DNA of 64,000 nucleotides from Osedax fenrisi. Its lineage: Eukaryota > Annelida > Polychaeta > Sabellida > Siboglinidae. Position 1 is the stretch's first letter; each line of letters begins with the position of its first letter. A program made the position numbers and the translations under genes. The stretch is taken from NCBI GenBank assembly GCA_964019155.1, contig OZ025244.1, positions 10,462,444-10,526,443 of the forward strand, given 5' to 3'. Below, piece after piece: positions 48,171 to 59,992 of this stretch. Below the pieces are notes generated by a model that had not been told where the DNA came from, did not search any database, and saw nothing but the letters and a program-made list of their open reading frames with translations.

Positions 48171-49443
48171 GTTTACATATACACACACATATATATATAT
48201 AAACATACTGGATTATTAATGATCTAAACGGTGAACGATTGATTAAAGATTAAAGATTAAAGGATTTACGGATAATCTGCTCCTAATTCTCCTAATATAG
48301 AATACACACACATACATACATACACACATACGCACATACGCACACATATATGTATTAATATTAATCGCTGTCATTACCTTGCTACAGATAAGAACCAGCG
48401 AACATCGACTACAAAGACCTTACAGGTTATGTAACATTGTGTACAGTGTACGCCGTATATACTGTGTACGGTATATATATATATATATAGTACGCATATT
48501 TATATATAAATATTATATATACTATATTCTAATAGATTTTAATAAATATATTTAAAGATAACATATTATTGTGTCTAGTAAATTATTATGTTATTTGTAA
48601 AAACTAATTTATCATCGAATACATAATATACATTTAACTGTGTACATATAGCTTACTTTGTGTCTACCTTTGTATATATACAATCTGTACAATGTATATA
48701 TTCTACAATTTACATGTATCAGCCATTTTGGGGTGGTATCAATTATAAATAGATTCCGATTAATTTGATTATATTATCACTTACCTAACTATATTGTAAT
48801 AATAATGATAATTAGTATTATGATAATGATATTGGTATTTCTTATTGTGATGATAATGCTAATCATAATGATATTGATATTGATAATTATGATGATTATG
48901 ATAATTATAATGATAATTATAATGAAGGTATACCTAATCATTATCATCATAATAATAAATATCACTTTCACTTGTATAAAAGTGATAGTGATATTTATTA
49001 TTATTATGATAATGATTAGGTAATAATAATGGTATACATGTTACATGATATATACATGTATAACAAAGATAATACATAATAATAAGTTAATATAAATAAT
49101 AAAATAACACAACAATACATTGTAAATAATAATTTGGTAATGAACATTTTTTAACTTTATGTTTAAAAAAAATGTAATGCGTATGAAAATGAGAGTGTTA
49201 GTGTGAGTGATAGTGATAGTGGTAGTGATAGAATGGGTTATATTGTCAGTAGTGGTTAGAGTGGTAGTGTGGTAATAATTATAGTGGCGGTGATGGTGTT
49301 AGTGGTGGTTACAGTAATAGTGATAGTAATTGTTATAGTGGTATACCGATTATTACTATAGTGATGGTGATGGTGATGGTGATGGTGATGGTGATGGTGA
49401 TGGTGATAATACTGTTGGTGGTATATTATATACCGTATATACC

Positions 49444-49474
<31 letters not shown>

Positions 49475-49790
49475 CATACTATAGTATACTTTACATCTGC
49501 GATAATTATTGATTTCGAATTAACAATTGTATACAAATTATGATATAAATTATAATTTAAATAATATTAATCTTTAATTAATCTTACATGTGAATGAATC
49601 ACTAAATAGTCACCTATACACACTACAGCTGCAATAACACACTGGATTGTTTGTCAAGAACTCGAAATAGTTATTTTCAGAAAATAGTTAGTATATTTAA
49701 TATATGCTTATATGATTATCTATCATGAACCATGATGCATGATAGATAATTATAATCAATTAATAATATTACACATATTATTTAGATAAT

Positions 49791-49828
<38 letters not shown>

Positions 49829-51010
49829 TGCAATATTTATCCCGATTAGTTTTTTTATAATTGCTGATGAGTCATTAAGGGGGGTTTTCGTTTAATTTTA
49901 TTTTCAAAATTTATTCTACTTTAAAGTATTAATATTTAATTCATTATCTTTAAAAGTTGTAAAAAAATTTAATTTTAAAATAATTATAAATAGCTTAACT
50001 ATATTCATTATATGCATTATAAACATACTCTTGTAATAAATATAATACCAGTATTATGTTATATTAAGTAGGTACACATACAACGGTAGAAGCATTTCTC
50101 GTTATTTTTACATAATTTACAATATTAAACCATTCCACCCTTTGTACCATTTGGTAAATCTTTATAAATGTGCAGATATTATAAATAATAGGAATATAGA
50201 ATATATCTCCTATATAGAAGATTTATGTAGGTACTATTGAAAATATAAATATATTTCTTTGGTACATTTATAATAAAAAGCATAAATTATTTTATCCAAG
50301 AGTGTAACAAAAAGTATTGTTTTTATTATAAGTGTATCAAAGTAATATATTTAGGATATATATTTTCATAATATTTCCTATATTTTCAAAAGTACATATA
50401 TAATACCTTTTATAGCGTATTTATAAAATTTTAAATTATATATAAATTCATTGAACAGTTAAAATGGTGGAAACCTCCAAATATTGTACATTTTTATAAA
50501 CAAAATAACGAGAAATAAACTTCGAAAGTTGTGTGAATAGTTATTAATACCTACTCATTTCAATACATATATATACTATCCCAGCAAACAGTAAGAGCAG
50601 CATAATAGCAGCATAATATACATTTAAAATTAATAGCAGCATAATATCAGCATAATAGCAGCATAACAGCAGCATAACAGCAGCATAATATAATTACAAA
50701 TTAATAGCAGCATAATACACATTTAATAGCAGCATAATAGCACAATGTAAACATTTGAGGCTCTGGCATTTGCTGTTATGCTGATATTATGCTGCTCTTA
50801 CTGTTTGCTGGGATACTATAGTATCTCCCAAGAAACCAAAAGTGGAATTCGCATAACCATTAATGGTTACGAGTCCTATTAGACTCGTAACCCTTGTTTA
50901 TATATGGTCACATATCCTATTAGAAGTCTAATAGGCGGTGTAACATGTGGTTACAATCACTATTAGACTCGTAACCCTTATTTATATATGGTTACAGATC
51001 ATATTATAAG

Positions 51011-51069
<59 letters not shown>

Positions 51070-53410
51070 TAAAATATAATTAGTTGTAACAATTATATTG
51101 TTATCAGGTTACACGAGTTATTCTTGATAATCACATCAATATATATATATACCCAGCAAACATTAACAGCCTTATAACATCCTCATAACAACATAATAGC
51201 CTTAAAAAGCATATTCTTAAATTACAGCTTAATACCTGCCTCATAATAGGATCTTACGAACAAAAACAGCCTCATAACAGACTCATAACAACATTATGAT
51301 AATGTCTTCATAAATTATATAAAAACAGACTCATAATAGTCTCATAACAGCATTATGGTAATATCCTCATAATAAACTACATACATTTTATAAAAACAGT
51401 CGGGTACGGCTAGTATACATATATTTTAAAACTATAAAATATAAATCTATGGATATATATATATACATAGATAGCATAAGATGTGTTTCACCATATATTT
51501 ATAGTTTACAATGTAAAATACAGATCTATGCATTTAAATAATTCTGTTTGTATACTGTATTCTGTAATATACAAAGATTATCAACAATGTATTATTATAT
51601 AATTTAAAATTTAAATTGTAATTTAAAGTTTTACTATACCATTGAATTCAATTTCTAATACAATAAAGTGGCTCAACAAAATAGTAAGTAGACATAATAT
51701 TATATTATATATTAATATATTGTATATATATACCGTTGTAACTATATATTAGTTTAGTATTTTAGTTATTTAAAAAATAAATTTATTTATAATTATTAAA
51801 AGTTGAACTTTAAGTTCCAACATGAAACCGAAAGTTTTAATAATAATTATGATAAAATAAAGTGTATTATCATAATTAAATAACTCATAGAATATATATA
51901 TATAATATATACATTATATTTATAACTAAATTATTTAGTAAATACAATTAAAATAATTATTATTTTATGAAGGATATTAAATATCGTATTATAATAATAC
52001 GATATTTAATATCCTTCATAAAATAATAATTTATTATAAATTATAAAATTTAATAATGTTATAATGTTACATTATAACAATCATATTATAAATTATAATA
52101 CGATATTTAATATCCTTTATAAAATAATAATTATTTTAATTGTATTTACTAAATCATTTATTAACTTTATTTTATCATAATAATTATGATAATTATGATA
52201 ATTATGATAATTATTATTAAAACGTTCGGTTTAATGTTGAAACCCAAGGTTGAAACTTTTAACGGTGACTGGAGAAACAGGCCGCCGATATATTTAAGAG
52301 TTCAAGTTGAGCGGTCCCACTAATATACTATACGCTTGATTTCACATGCTAAAATATTCCATACGAGTAACATACGTACGTCATACGCTGCTTATGTGTA
52401 TTATCATATTAACACAAATACAAAAATACATATTACATATATATTATAATTATATGTATAATAATATAATCCATCCGTTATAGTAACTATACAATTAAAT
52501 ATTTGTTAATAAATTTGAATTTTAATTAAATTTTAATTTATATTAGAAATTATTCAATTATAATTCGATTATATTACGTACACATGATATCGATATAGTT
52601 TTAGAATGCCCGTTTAATTTCAAGTAGAATCAATATATTATATATGTATAATAATATAATCCATCGATATGTTATCGATATATATATGTATAATAATATA
52701 ATCCATCGATATGTTATCCGTTATAGTAACTGTACAATTAAATATTTGTTAATAAATTTGAATTTATACTATTAGAAATTATACGGTACTATAACAGTTA
52801 CTATAACGAATAAAATATCTATGGATTATATTATTATACATATATAATATATTGGTTATACTTGAAATTAAATGGACATTCTAAAACTATATCGATCTCA
52901 TGTGTACGTAACATATTCAAATTATATTCAAATACTTTCTAATAGTATAAATTCAAATTCAAATTTATTAACAAATAGTGTACAGTTACTATAACGGATA
53001 ACATATCGATGGATTATATTATTATACATAAGCAGCGTACGCCGTACGTATGTTACTTGTATGGAATATTTTAGCGTGTGAAATCAATCATTATAATAAA
53101 CTTAATTACGTTATACATGTATAACTTGTGTTGTCAGAGTTGTAGAAGTATATATTTAAAATTAGAATCGCGTAAGAGCTTTAAATAACGAAAGAGATGA
53201 TTCTAAATAGATCACTAAATTGCGTATACATGTTATATGTTCATAAATATTATTATTTTACATATATTATATTATATAATTATTATAATAATATTATATT
53301 ATATTATATTAAATATATTTAATAGTAGAAATATATATTCTATTAATTTGTATTACATTTTATTCATTATAGTATACTATGATTAGTATAATTATTATAC
53401 CTACTATATT

Positions 53411-53448
<38 letters not shown>

Positions 53449-56400
53449 CACAATCAAAGTTACTTTGAAAGTATAATAATTATGAAAATATAAAATGTAT
53501 ACCAAATTTAGCGATCTATTTAAAACCGTAACTTTTGTTATTTAGAGCACTCACCCGATTCTATTTTTAAATATTAATTAACCTGTATTATATACTATAT
53601 AATATGTAAGGTAATCAGTGATCACGTTTGGAGTGTTTTAATTTGGTTTGATGATTTTGTGTCCAATATTCTACTATTTATAAATAATTATATAAATTAA
53701 CATTGCGCAAGATCACCAATATTGATGAAATCATGATCACTTCGTACGAGATCATGGGTATCCATATGTAATACACTATTAAATTATATAGTGATTATAT
53801 AATATAATATTATATTACTATAGTAAATATATAAGTATCTAATAGACTATCTATAGGTATATATATATATATATATTTTATAATTTATTGATAATTTGAA
53901 GTACAATATTTAATATTAAATATGATTATATATTTTATCATACATATGTGTGCTAAAATCCTATTTTTATTCTCCGATATTATATAGGTATAATTACTTT
54001 TATGATATATTCATATTACGTAGTATTTACATTTATATTACCAACTATATATTTGTGTTTTACAGTCAGTAAATTCATATTACACAATGCATATTCTTAT
54101 GACATTGTTTATATTAAATATAGTATATTTATTCTAGCAATGTAGCCTATGATTTCAAAGTGTGGAAGATGTGGGTATGACTATGTTTATGGCTAGAACC
54201 AGTATATTGGTAGTGATTATATTATCCTCTAAATTACTTATTCAATAATAAAATAATGTAGTTAACATTTTGTATTTATCTATCTTATTTTTTTTGATAG
54301 CTTGACTTATGTTCTGTTTATAAACATATGTGAATATAGGTTGTTAGAAATAAAACCCGCATTTTGAAATCAACGGCTACAGTGTCATTTAGAAATTACA
54401 GAAGTGGTCATATTTTCATCAGTTATATCATTCATATGTATATATAAATATATATATATTTTTTTTTTTTATTACTTTCAAAGCTACTCTACGTTAATTC
54501 AAACAGATTATAACCAGAGCTATACATATAAATATATATCAAAAACTCTAAACTCTAATTAAAGTTTTTATTTTATCTATTTATAGATTTACTTATTAAT
54601 TTATATTAAATATATAAGTTTACTTATAATCTTATTTATATATTATACATCCATCTATATTACAACAGCAATCCTTGATTATCATTGATATGACACCTTC
54701 AAGATGAACAAGAGCAGTCCATATACTTTCGCCTTCGAGATAACAAATAGTTAGAAAATATTACTACTTTATACTTATGATTATTTCTACTATATATTTC
54801 GACTATAGTCGTATATAGATATATTTGCTTAAAATAATAAATCATTCAACAGCAGTCCATGATATTCAGTGACGTAACACCTTTGATATTAACCCAGAAG
54901 CCTGTGTCCGCCTTCTATGATACCATCTTAGAGATGACAATATCTTTCCGTAACATTTCTATTTCGAGATAACAATAACGTTAGAAAATATTTATACTTT
55001 CAATTATATATTTTATTAAATAAAAAATCAATACATCAACAGTAATCTGTGATCATCAATGATGGGTGCCTTATAGATGACAACATCAGCCTATGACCTT
55101 TCACTTGAGATGAAAATAACGTTAGCAAATATTTGTACTTTCACTATATATTTTATTAAATAAAAAATCAATACACCAACAGCAGTCTGTGCTAATCAAT
55201 GACGGGGTAACTTAGAGATGACAACATCAGTTCATGACCTTTCACTTGAGATGATATAATGTTAGCAAATATTTATACTTTCAATTATATATTTGATTAA
55301 ATATAAACTTAATTCATCAACAGCAGGCCATGATATTTAGTGCTGAGTCGCCTTCACGATGACATCAGCATTCCGTAATAATCAATGACATGGTGCCTTA
55401 GAGATAACAATAGCTGTATGTGACGCCTTCGTAATGACCATAGAATCTAAGTGAAGCCTCATTAGATGCCGACTGATCAACGTACCTTCCAGCATTTCCA
55501 CCATGCATGCTAGTAGCATTATTCCATATGCAATATTATATTATAGTGTATATTTAATAGATCATGGAATAAATATTCCGCCTGAAGGAATGCAATGAGA
55601 AAATGTAGTCATGCCAACTTTTATATTGGGACATTATATTATAATTTAATCTTATAAATTACTAATATTGTAGGTAAATATTTTGTATTTAGTTATCATA
55701 TTTTATTGGCAAGCTTGATGTATGTTTCTTTATAGACATATATATGTAAATATATAAGTGGTTATTGGTTGTTAGAAACGGAACCCGTATTTTGAAATAA
55801 ACTACTACTATACATTGTCAAAGCGTTATAAGTTATACTATAATACATAAAATATATCTTCATCATATAATCTAGCATGTCAGTATCATTTAGTAATTAA
55901 AGAAGTGGTCATATGTTAATCAGTTATGATTCATTTGTATATATTGTTGTTATGTTATTATCTTAGCCACTCTTATGCTAAAGCAATCAGATTATAATGA
56001 GAGCTAATACATATATGTATCAAAAACTATAAACAAACCTATTACTTTATATTAAATATATAAGTTTACTTATAACCTTATTTATATATATATTATATAT
56101 CCATTTAGATGAAAACGGCAGCCCGTGATTATCATTGACATGACGTCTTCAAGATGAACCACAGCAGTCCATATACTTTCACCTTCGAGATAACAACTAC
56201 GTTAGCAAATATTTATACTATATCAACTATATATTTATTATTATATGCTTATTTCGGGATTATTGTTTCCCAGACAGTAAAAGTTCTCCAAACATCATGG
56301 TTCATTATAGCTACTCTCATCTCGCTCGCCGATATACCAGTTTCGCACTCCAGATTCCTGATGAAGCTTTCTGGTGGCCTTCCCTGTCTTCTAGTTCCAT

Positions 56401-58419
56401 GAGTAGGTTCCAAAAGAACTATATCCGAAACAACTTCATCATCTATACGTAGGCAATGTCCAGTAAACTTTTAGAATCGACGTCTGATCTTTGTAGATAT
56501 TCTTTCTATAGCCCATACAGTACTTCGTTAGTAACTTTCTGAGACCAATGTATGTTTAATATCATTCGTAGAATTCGAGTATATGTGCCATCAAGTTGTT
56601 TGAGTAGTGTTTTTGTGAGGGTCCAATTATCACATCCGTAAATCAGAACCGATTAAACTGTGGTGTGTATGAGTCTAAGTTTTAGTTTCCTACTAAAAGT
56701 TGATTTTCAGATATTCCTCCTTTGATAACATATTCTCCAAGCAAGCGCTTTTCTGATTTTCAACTCTTTTGCACTGCTGTCTATCCATGCCCCTTTTGTA
56801 CTTGAAGTCTTCAACCCTTTTCAGATTTGACCTATCTATAGTTTTGATTTCAAACTGTTGATTAGTATTGTAACTCATGTATTTCGTTTTACCTGTATTC
56901 ATGCTACTCATTTTGCTGATTTTTCGACTCGAGTGAGCATCTCTCGTGCTTCGTTGATACCTTCACTTACTAATGCAATATCATCTGCGATGTCCATATA
57001 TATATATATATATTTACTAAAATAAAAATCACTCAATCCACAGCAGTCAATGATATCCAGTAATGTGTTGCCTTCGAGATGACTACATCAGTCAATGATA
57101 ATCAACTTGGAGCCTTAGAGATGACAATAGCTGTCTCTGCTACCTTCGTGATTATCATAAATCTCCGTGAAGCCCTCTTAGATATATGCTAGTATCATTA
57201 TTCCATATGCAATCTTATATTATATTGTGTATTTAATAGATTGTGGAAAAAATATTTACCTTCAGAAGGAATATAATGTGAAAATGTAGTCATGCTGACT
57301 TTAACATTGGGACATTATATTGTCAGTCGACGCTGATTGCGTTCAGATGTGTTTAACGTTGCTCAGCTGTGCTGGAGGCCATTATTATTATTATCATTAT
57401 AATTATTATTACATTATTTACCACTTAGCATATAATTAGAAGGGTTTTTTTAATCCGTTTTAGTAAGTATTTAAGTAGTGTAATTTTTTTCCCCAAATAA
57501 AGTGTAAAACCATTTTTAGAGTTGTCCTCCTCATTTAGCCTAAATGTATACATTTCTAAATAATTTAACAATATATTATCATATAATATCCTAATAACTG
57601 CCTTATATAACATCCAATTTACAGCATCATAACATCTACATATAATATCCTAATCAGTAATAATTTGTAATAATATTTGTATTAAATTATATAAATTATT
57701 TTCTAATAACTATTAAATTTGTAAAATTATTTTCAATTATTCTTACATTATATAAGGGTTACAATTCATATCGCAAAATTACAGATTTGTAACCTCGCAA
57801 TTGTAACAGGGTTACAAACTATATCGCAAAATTAAAGATTTGTAACCTCGCATTGTAACAGGGTTTGTAACCCTATCGCAAAATTACCGATGTTTTACTT
57901 CGTAGAATAACTATTAACGAAACACCACAAAATCACAGTTTCATTTCTGTCGAAAAATATCTGTTACCGTAACATTAGATATTTGCAATTTGGTTTCTTG
58001 GGCTATTACATATATTATAATAAGATGTATTATATTTGTACAGAAGGATATTTATAATGCATAGTTAAGTCACTTATCTGTATTATTGAACGACATATAT
58101 GTATAGTATACTATATATCATGTTAAAGATAATGAATTATATTTTAATATTTTAAAGTAAAATAATTTGTGAACAAAGGTGAAACTAAAGCTTCCCTTAA
58201 CAATATTATAAAATGATCTTCATGTAATATTCATTAAACTAGTAATATATATATGTGTGTGATTATTTTACCTGAAATAATTATTTACAATAGGTATTAC
58301 AATATAATAACTCTATACCATGTTCCATAATAGCCAGAATGGAGAGCAAGCGAACAAGTGCAAAGATTCATAAAGAAGTGCGAAGAACAAAAAGTCGTCG
58401 CTCCGGTTAGCCTAAGTTG

Positions 58420-58456
<37 letters not shown>

Positions 58457-58463
58457 TATATAG

Positions 58464-58507
<44 letters not shown>

Positions 58508-58638
58508 CTATAGTATATATACTCTATAATATACTCATATATTAGTAATTGTTACTGATCTTGTTAGACCTATTTGAATAACATTAACCGGAAAAATGTA
58601 TTAATTAACTAAGTTTACCTACCTATGTTTGAATGTTC

Positions 58639-58691
<53 letters not shown>

Positions 58692-59326
58692 CCATCGTTA
58701 TTTAAAATATAAATGTAGTGTAGACAATAACTTTACTTGCATACAATAAATTGACCAATTTTACCCGACCAAATATCCTTTAAATTTTAAATTATGCGGT
58801 ATCTGTAGATACATGTACCCGGTGGAATTGCCACCCACTCTTATTTAACAATATCTATAGGTTACATTTATAATAGATACATCTTAAATCTTCAAATACT
58901 AATTTAAGAAAACCTTCATTCATCCTATAGGATATATTACCGCGGTTAGATATAATTATTAACGTATATTGTGGTACACTGTCAGGATCTGATTAGTGTT
59001 AACAATTCCATCTCATTAACATCATTATATTTATGTAAACGCGTATTTTTGTAATATTTGTATTACGTGTGTGTTCTTTATATGTTAAGAACTTTAATAA
59101 CGAACTTTAAAATAACATAATATTCATAATTATTATAATATATTATATGAAATTATATATCATTTCAATATATATATATATATTAAATAATATATACTAT
59201 ATTATAAATACGGATAGGAACAAACACATAGAGTAAATCAACAATACTACATGGCGGGACGAAGACTTTGGTTAAAAGATAAGTATCAGTCTGCGGGTAC
59301 AAGACCTATCTCAAAAATACCAACAG
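46494..59326 (+). CDS. Candidate host gene, three in-phase exons, unknown product
   Basis: Three plus-strand segments with acceptor AG and donor GT join in one frame: 46494-46615, 58334-58415 and 59234-59326. The first reads EGCRSDTVSRLGDRMKITSL then YTTKTRPSTGLVSYKSNNNK (ends in phase 0). The second reads PEWRASEQVQRFIKKCEEQK then VVAPVSL, plus one base. The third completes an Ile and reads NQQYYMAGRRLWLKDKYQSA then GTRPISKIPT, plus one base. Together this is about 98 residues without a stop, with markedly less AT-biased codons than the surroundings and balanced amino acids. I do not recognise the protein. It is basic and polar with no membrane segment. Neither the start nor the stop codon is in these exons, so the gene extends upstream of 46 kb and/or downstream of 59.3 kb. 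Intron 1 would be about 11.7 kb, filled with repeats. It could instead be exons of an unknown element, but no transposon motif is visible. Confidence 0.55.
46640..49560. repeat. Intron of the candidate gene: microsatellites and minisatellites
   Basis: Pure (TA)n at 46687-46715, 47033-47086, 47672-47709, 47762-47790 and 48130-48167. (ACTATA)n at 47520-47566. Inverted copies of CTGAATATATAAATATA around 47811-47862. GAT/ATT-rich degenerate triplets at 48800-48925. A near-perfect hairpin at 48933-49020. GTGATA-type repeats at 49200-49340. (GGTGAT)n at 49362-49408. Frames here encode His, Ile or Val-Met runs and are not genes. Confidence 0.8.
48933..49020. repeat. Hairpin with 40-bp arms
   Basis: CCTAATCATTATCATCATAA at 48933 is mirrored by TTATTATGATAATGATTAGG ending 49020. 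About 38 of 40 positions pair around an 8-base loop. Both arms consist of the degenerate ATT/CAT triplets of the surrounding minisatellite. Confidence 0.8.
49876..50055. repeat. Left arm of a distant inverted-repeat pair (mate 58030-58205)
   Basis: AAGGGGGGTTTTCG, TTCATTATCTTTAA and CTTAACTATATTCATTATAT align in order with the inverse of 58205-58030 (AAGGGAAGCTTTAG, TTCATTATCTTTAA, CTTAACTATGCATT). Identity is roughly 75 percent over about 170 bp. The arms enclose 8.3 kb. Confidence 0.6.
50579..50812. mobile_element. CCCAGCAAAC-ended MITE with internal AGCAGCATAATA repeats
   Basis: Ends CCCAGCAAACAGTAAGAG and its perfect inverse CTCTTACTGTTTGCTGGG, with the inverted repeat continuing through AGCATAAT. 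Flanks show the 7-bp direct repeat ATACTAT, ambiguous by a base because of flanking TA (the first base of the element could be 50579 or 50580). The interior is about ten variants of AGCAGCATAAT(A/C). Related sequences lie at 40400-40535, 51156-51400 and weakly near 57590-57650. Confidence 0.8.
50826..51010. repeat. 84-bp duplication next to a CCCAAGAAACC terminus
   Basis: CTATTAGACTCGTAACCC plus about 20 more bases occurs at 50876 and 50960 (period 84). The region begins CCCAAGAAACCAAA at 50828, which is repeated in inverse at 57995-58008. Small palindromes (AACCATTAATGGTT, CCTATTAGAAGTCTAATAGG) suggest fold-back MITE material. (TA)n follows at 51017-51064. Confidence 0.6.
51156..51420. mobile_element. 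CCCAGCAAAC MITE relative, right end lost
   Basis: It starts CCCAGCAAACATTAACAG and carries repeats of ACTCATAACAGC / CTCATAATAG. A similar architecture to the 50579 element but with a different repeat core. No inverted right terminus was found. Confidence 0.55.
51795..52264. mobile_element. Fold-back element with a 37-bp perfect hairpin
   Basis: Outer arms pair: left GAAACCGAAAGTTTTAATAA (51825-51844) against the right inverse AAACCGAACGTTTTAATAAT (52235-52216), with TTAAAAGTT at both extremes. Inside, 51955-51991 and 51995-52031 form a perfect 37-bp stem with a 3-base loop around ATACGATATTTAATATCC. A third copy of that arm is at 52096-52125. No coding sequence. Confidence 0.78.
52336..53087. 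mobile_element. 752-bp fold-back MITE
   Basis: Left TTGATTTCACATGCTAAAAT pairs with the right-end inverse TTGATTTCACACGCTAAAAT. Pairing continues through TATTCCATACGAGTAACATA and GCTGCTTATGT with few mismatches (about 65 bp). Interior blocks (TCCGTTATAGTAACTATACA, TAATAAATTTGAATTT) recur two or three times in both orientations. Clear target duplications were not resolved. Confidence 0.75.
53088..54120. other. AT-rich intronic spacer
   Basis: (TA)n at 53418-53446 and 53858-53876. Nothing else recognised. Confidence 0.5.
54120..57330. repeat. Degenerate tandem array of about 150-bp units within 1.4-1.6-kb duplications
   Basis: Variants of CAACAGCAGTC(C/T)(A/G)TGAT followed by ATCA(A/T)TGA, then GAGATAACAA...GTTAGCAAATATTTATACTTTC, recur at about 54663, 54849, 55025, 55169, 55317, 56112 and 57038. 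At a larger scale, 54260-54770 matches 55700-56220 (GGTTGTTAGAAA..GAACCCG, GAAGTGGTCATAT, ATCAAAAACTATAAAC), and 55510-55640 matches 57185-57320 (ATTATTCCATATGCAAT, GGGACATTATATT). An RTE fragment is inserted in the last unit. No coding function is apparent. Confidence 0.7.
56250..57000 (-). pseudogene. RTE-type LINE, 5'-truncated at the RT active site
   Basis: Minus strand from 57000: ADDIALVSEGINEAREMLTR, then KMSSMNTGKTKYMSYNTNQQ, VEDFKY and a shifted GAWMDSSAKELKIRKALAWR. The C-terminal part reads RLRIDDEVV, LEPTHGTRRQGRPPESFIR and MRVAIMNHDVWRTFT. The order (A)DDIAL, KTKYMS, DFKY, GRP is the RTE 3' half. It differs in sequence from the 36-39 kb RTE copy, so it comes from another lineage or an older copy. 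Frameshifts present. The 5' end abuts a (TA)n run. Confidence 0.77.
57331..57755. other. AT-rich spacer
   Basis: A short less AT-rich patch at 57325-57385 (GTCGACGCTGATTGCGTTC), then a weak CATCATAACATC repeat near 57625. No gene recognised. Confidence 0.4.
57756..57895. repeat. 53-bp tandem repeat, about 2.6 copies
   Basis: GGGTTACAA..ATATCGCAAAATTA..GATTTGTAACCTCGCAATTGTAACA repeats at 57756 and 57809, with a partial third copy. It lies just inside the CCCAAGAAACC terminus at 57995-58008. Confidence 0.8.
58030..58205. repeat. Right arm of the distant inverted-repeat pair (mate 49876-50055)
   Basis: See the left arm. Together with the inverted CCCAAGAAACC motifs just inside (50828, 57995), the arms could be the two ends of one large, now heavily invaded element. 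Confidence 0.6.
58334..58415 (+). CDS. Host gene exon B
   Basis: 82 bp, acceptor ATAATAG, donor CTAA|GTTGTT. The in-phase frame reads WRASEQVQRFIKKCEEQK. A second possible donor (CCG|GTTAGC, after 58405) would also leave the frame open but would not join exon C in phase. (TA)n at 58424-58502 follows directly. Confidence 0.5.
59234..59326 (+). CDS. Host gene exon C
   Basis: 93 bp, acceptor ATAGAG, donor CAACAG|GTATGT. The frame reads NQQYYMAGRRLWLKDKYQSA and on to KIPT. The MAGRR methionine could alternatively be an internal start. Confidence 0.5.
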
Positions 59327-59360
59327 GTATGTATTATATGATAGTATTATAGTATATATG

Positions 59361-59397
<37 letters not shown>

Positions 59398-59890
59398 TAA
59401 TATTAATTAAACTAATACATACTGCAAAATACAATATATATATATAAATAATTTAAATATATTTATCATCCCATTATAATGGGATGTATTCTATGTTTCA
59501 GTATGTATTGTTTTAATTAATATTTTTATTTAGAATTAATTATCGATAAATAAAAAGTTTGTATATATTCATTGATTACATAAGTATTACAAATTCACAA
59601 AATAATATGTATGAAACGAGTAATAAATACATAAGGAAATAAGGACATTTAAAAATTGAATTTGTTAAGAATATGTATAAGTTAGTTAGTTGACCTATTA
59701 GTTAGACAATATATATATATATATATACGTATTCAAAAGTTATTCAAAAGTGTCGTTAGTTTTATTTAATCTAAGGTATAATAATAGAAAAGTATGACAT
59801 AAAGATAGGTAGGATAACCTATAGCCTGTGATTGATAATGTTAACTCGAGTTGAAATATAATATTCATAAAGAATACAATAATTTGTAGA
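59327..59890. other. AT-rich spacer
   Basis: (TA)n at 59374-59398. No further exon recognised. Confidence 0.4.
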
Positions 59891-59892
59891 TC

Positions 59893-59992
59893 TTAAAAGT
59901 GGGGTATGTTAGATATTATATCAACCCCACTTTTAAAAGTGGGGGGGGCTTATGTACCCCTACCCCCCCCCCCTTCATGACGCCCCTACCTT
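59893..59992. mobile_element. hAT-like terminal scrap with poly-G
   Basis: On the minus strand TAGGGGCGTCATGAAGG leads into a G run, followed by GGGGTACATAAGCC and a palindrome AACCCCACTTTTAAAAGTGG. This looks like a decayed hAT end (normally CAGGGGCGT). No mate was found. Confidence 0.4.

Noticed and set aside
48789..49543. Frames encoding Ile-rich, His-rich and Val-Met repeats
   Set aside because: They follow ATT/GAT and GGTGAT repeats on either strand and have no non-repeat domain.
59893..59992. Poly-C/poly-G stretch as a regulatory island
   Set aside because: Better explained as a decayed hAT terminus with a G run.
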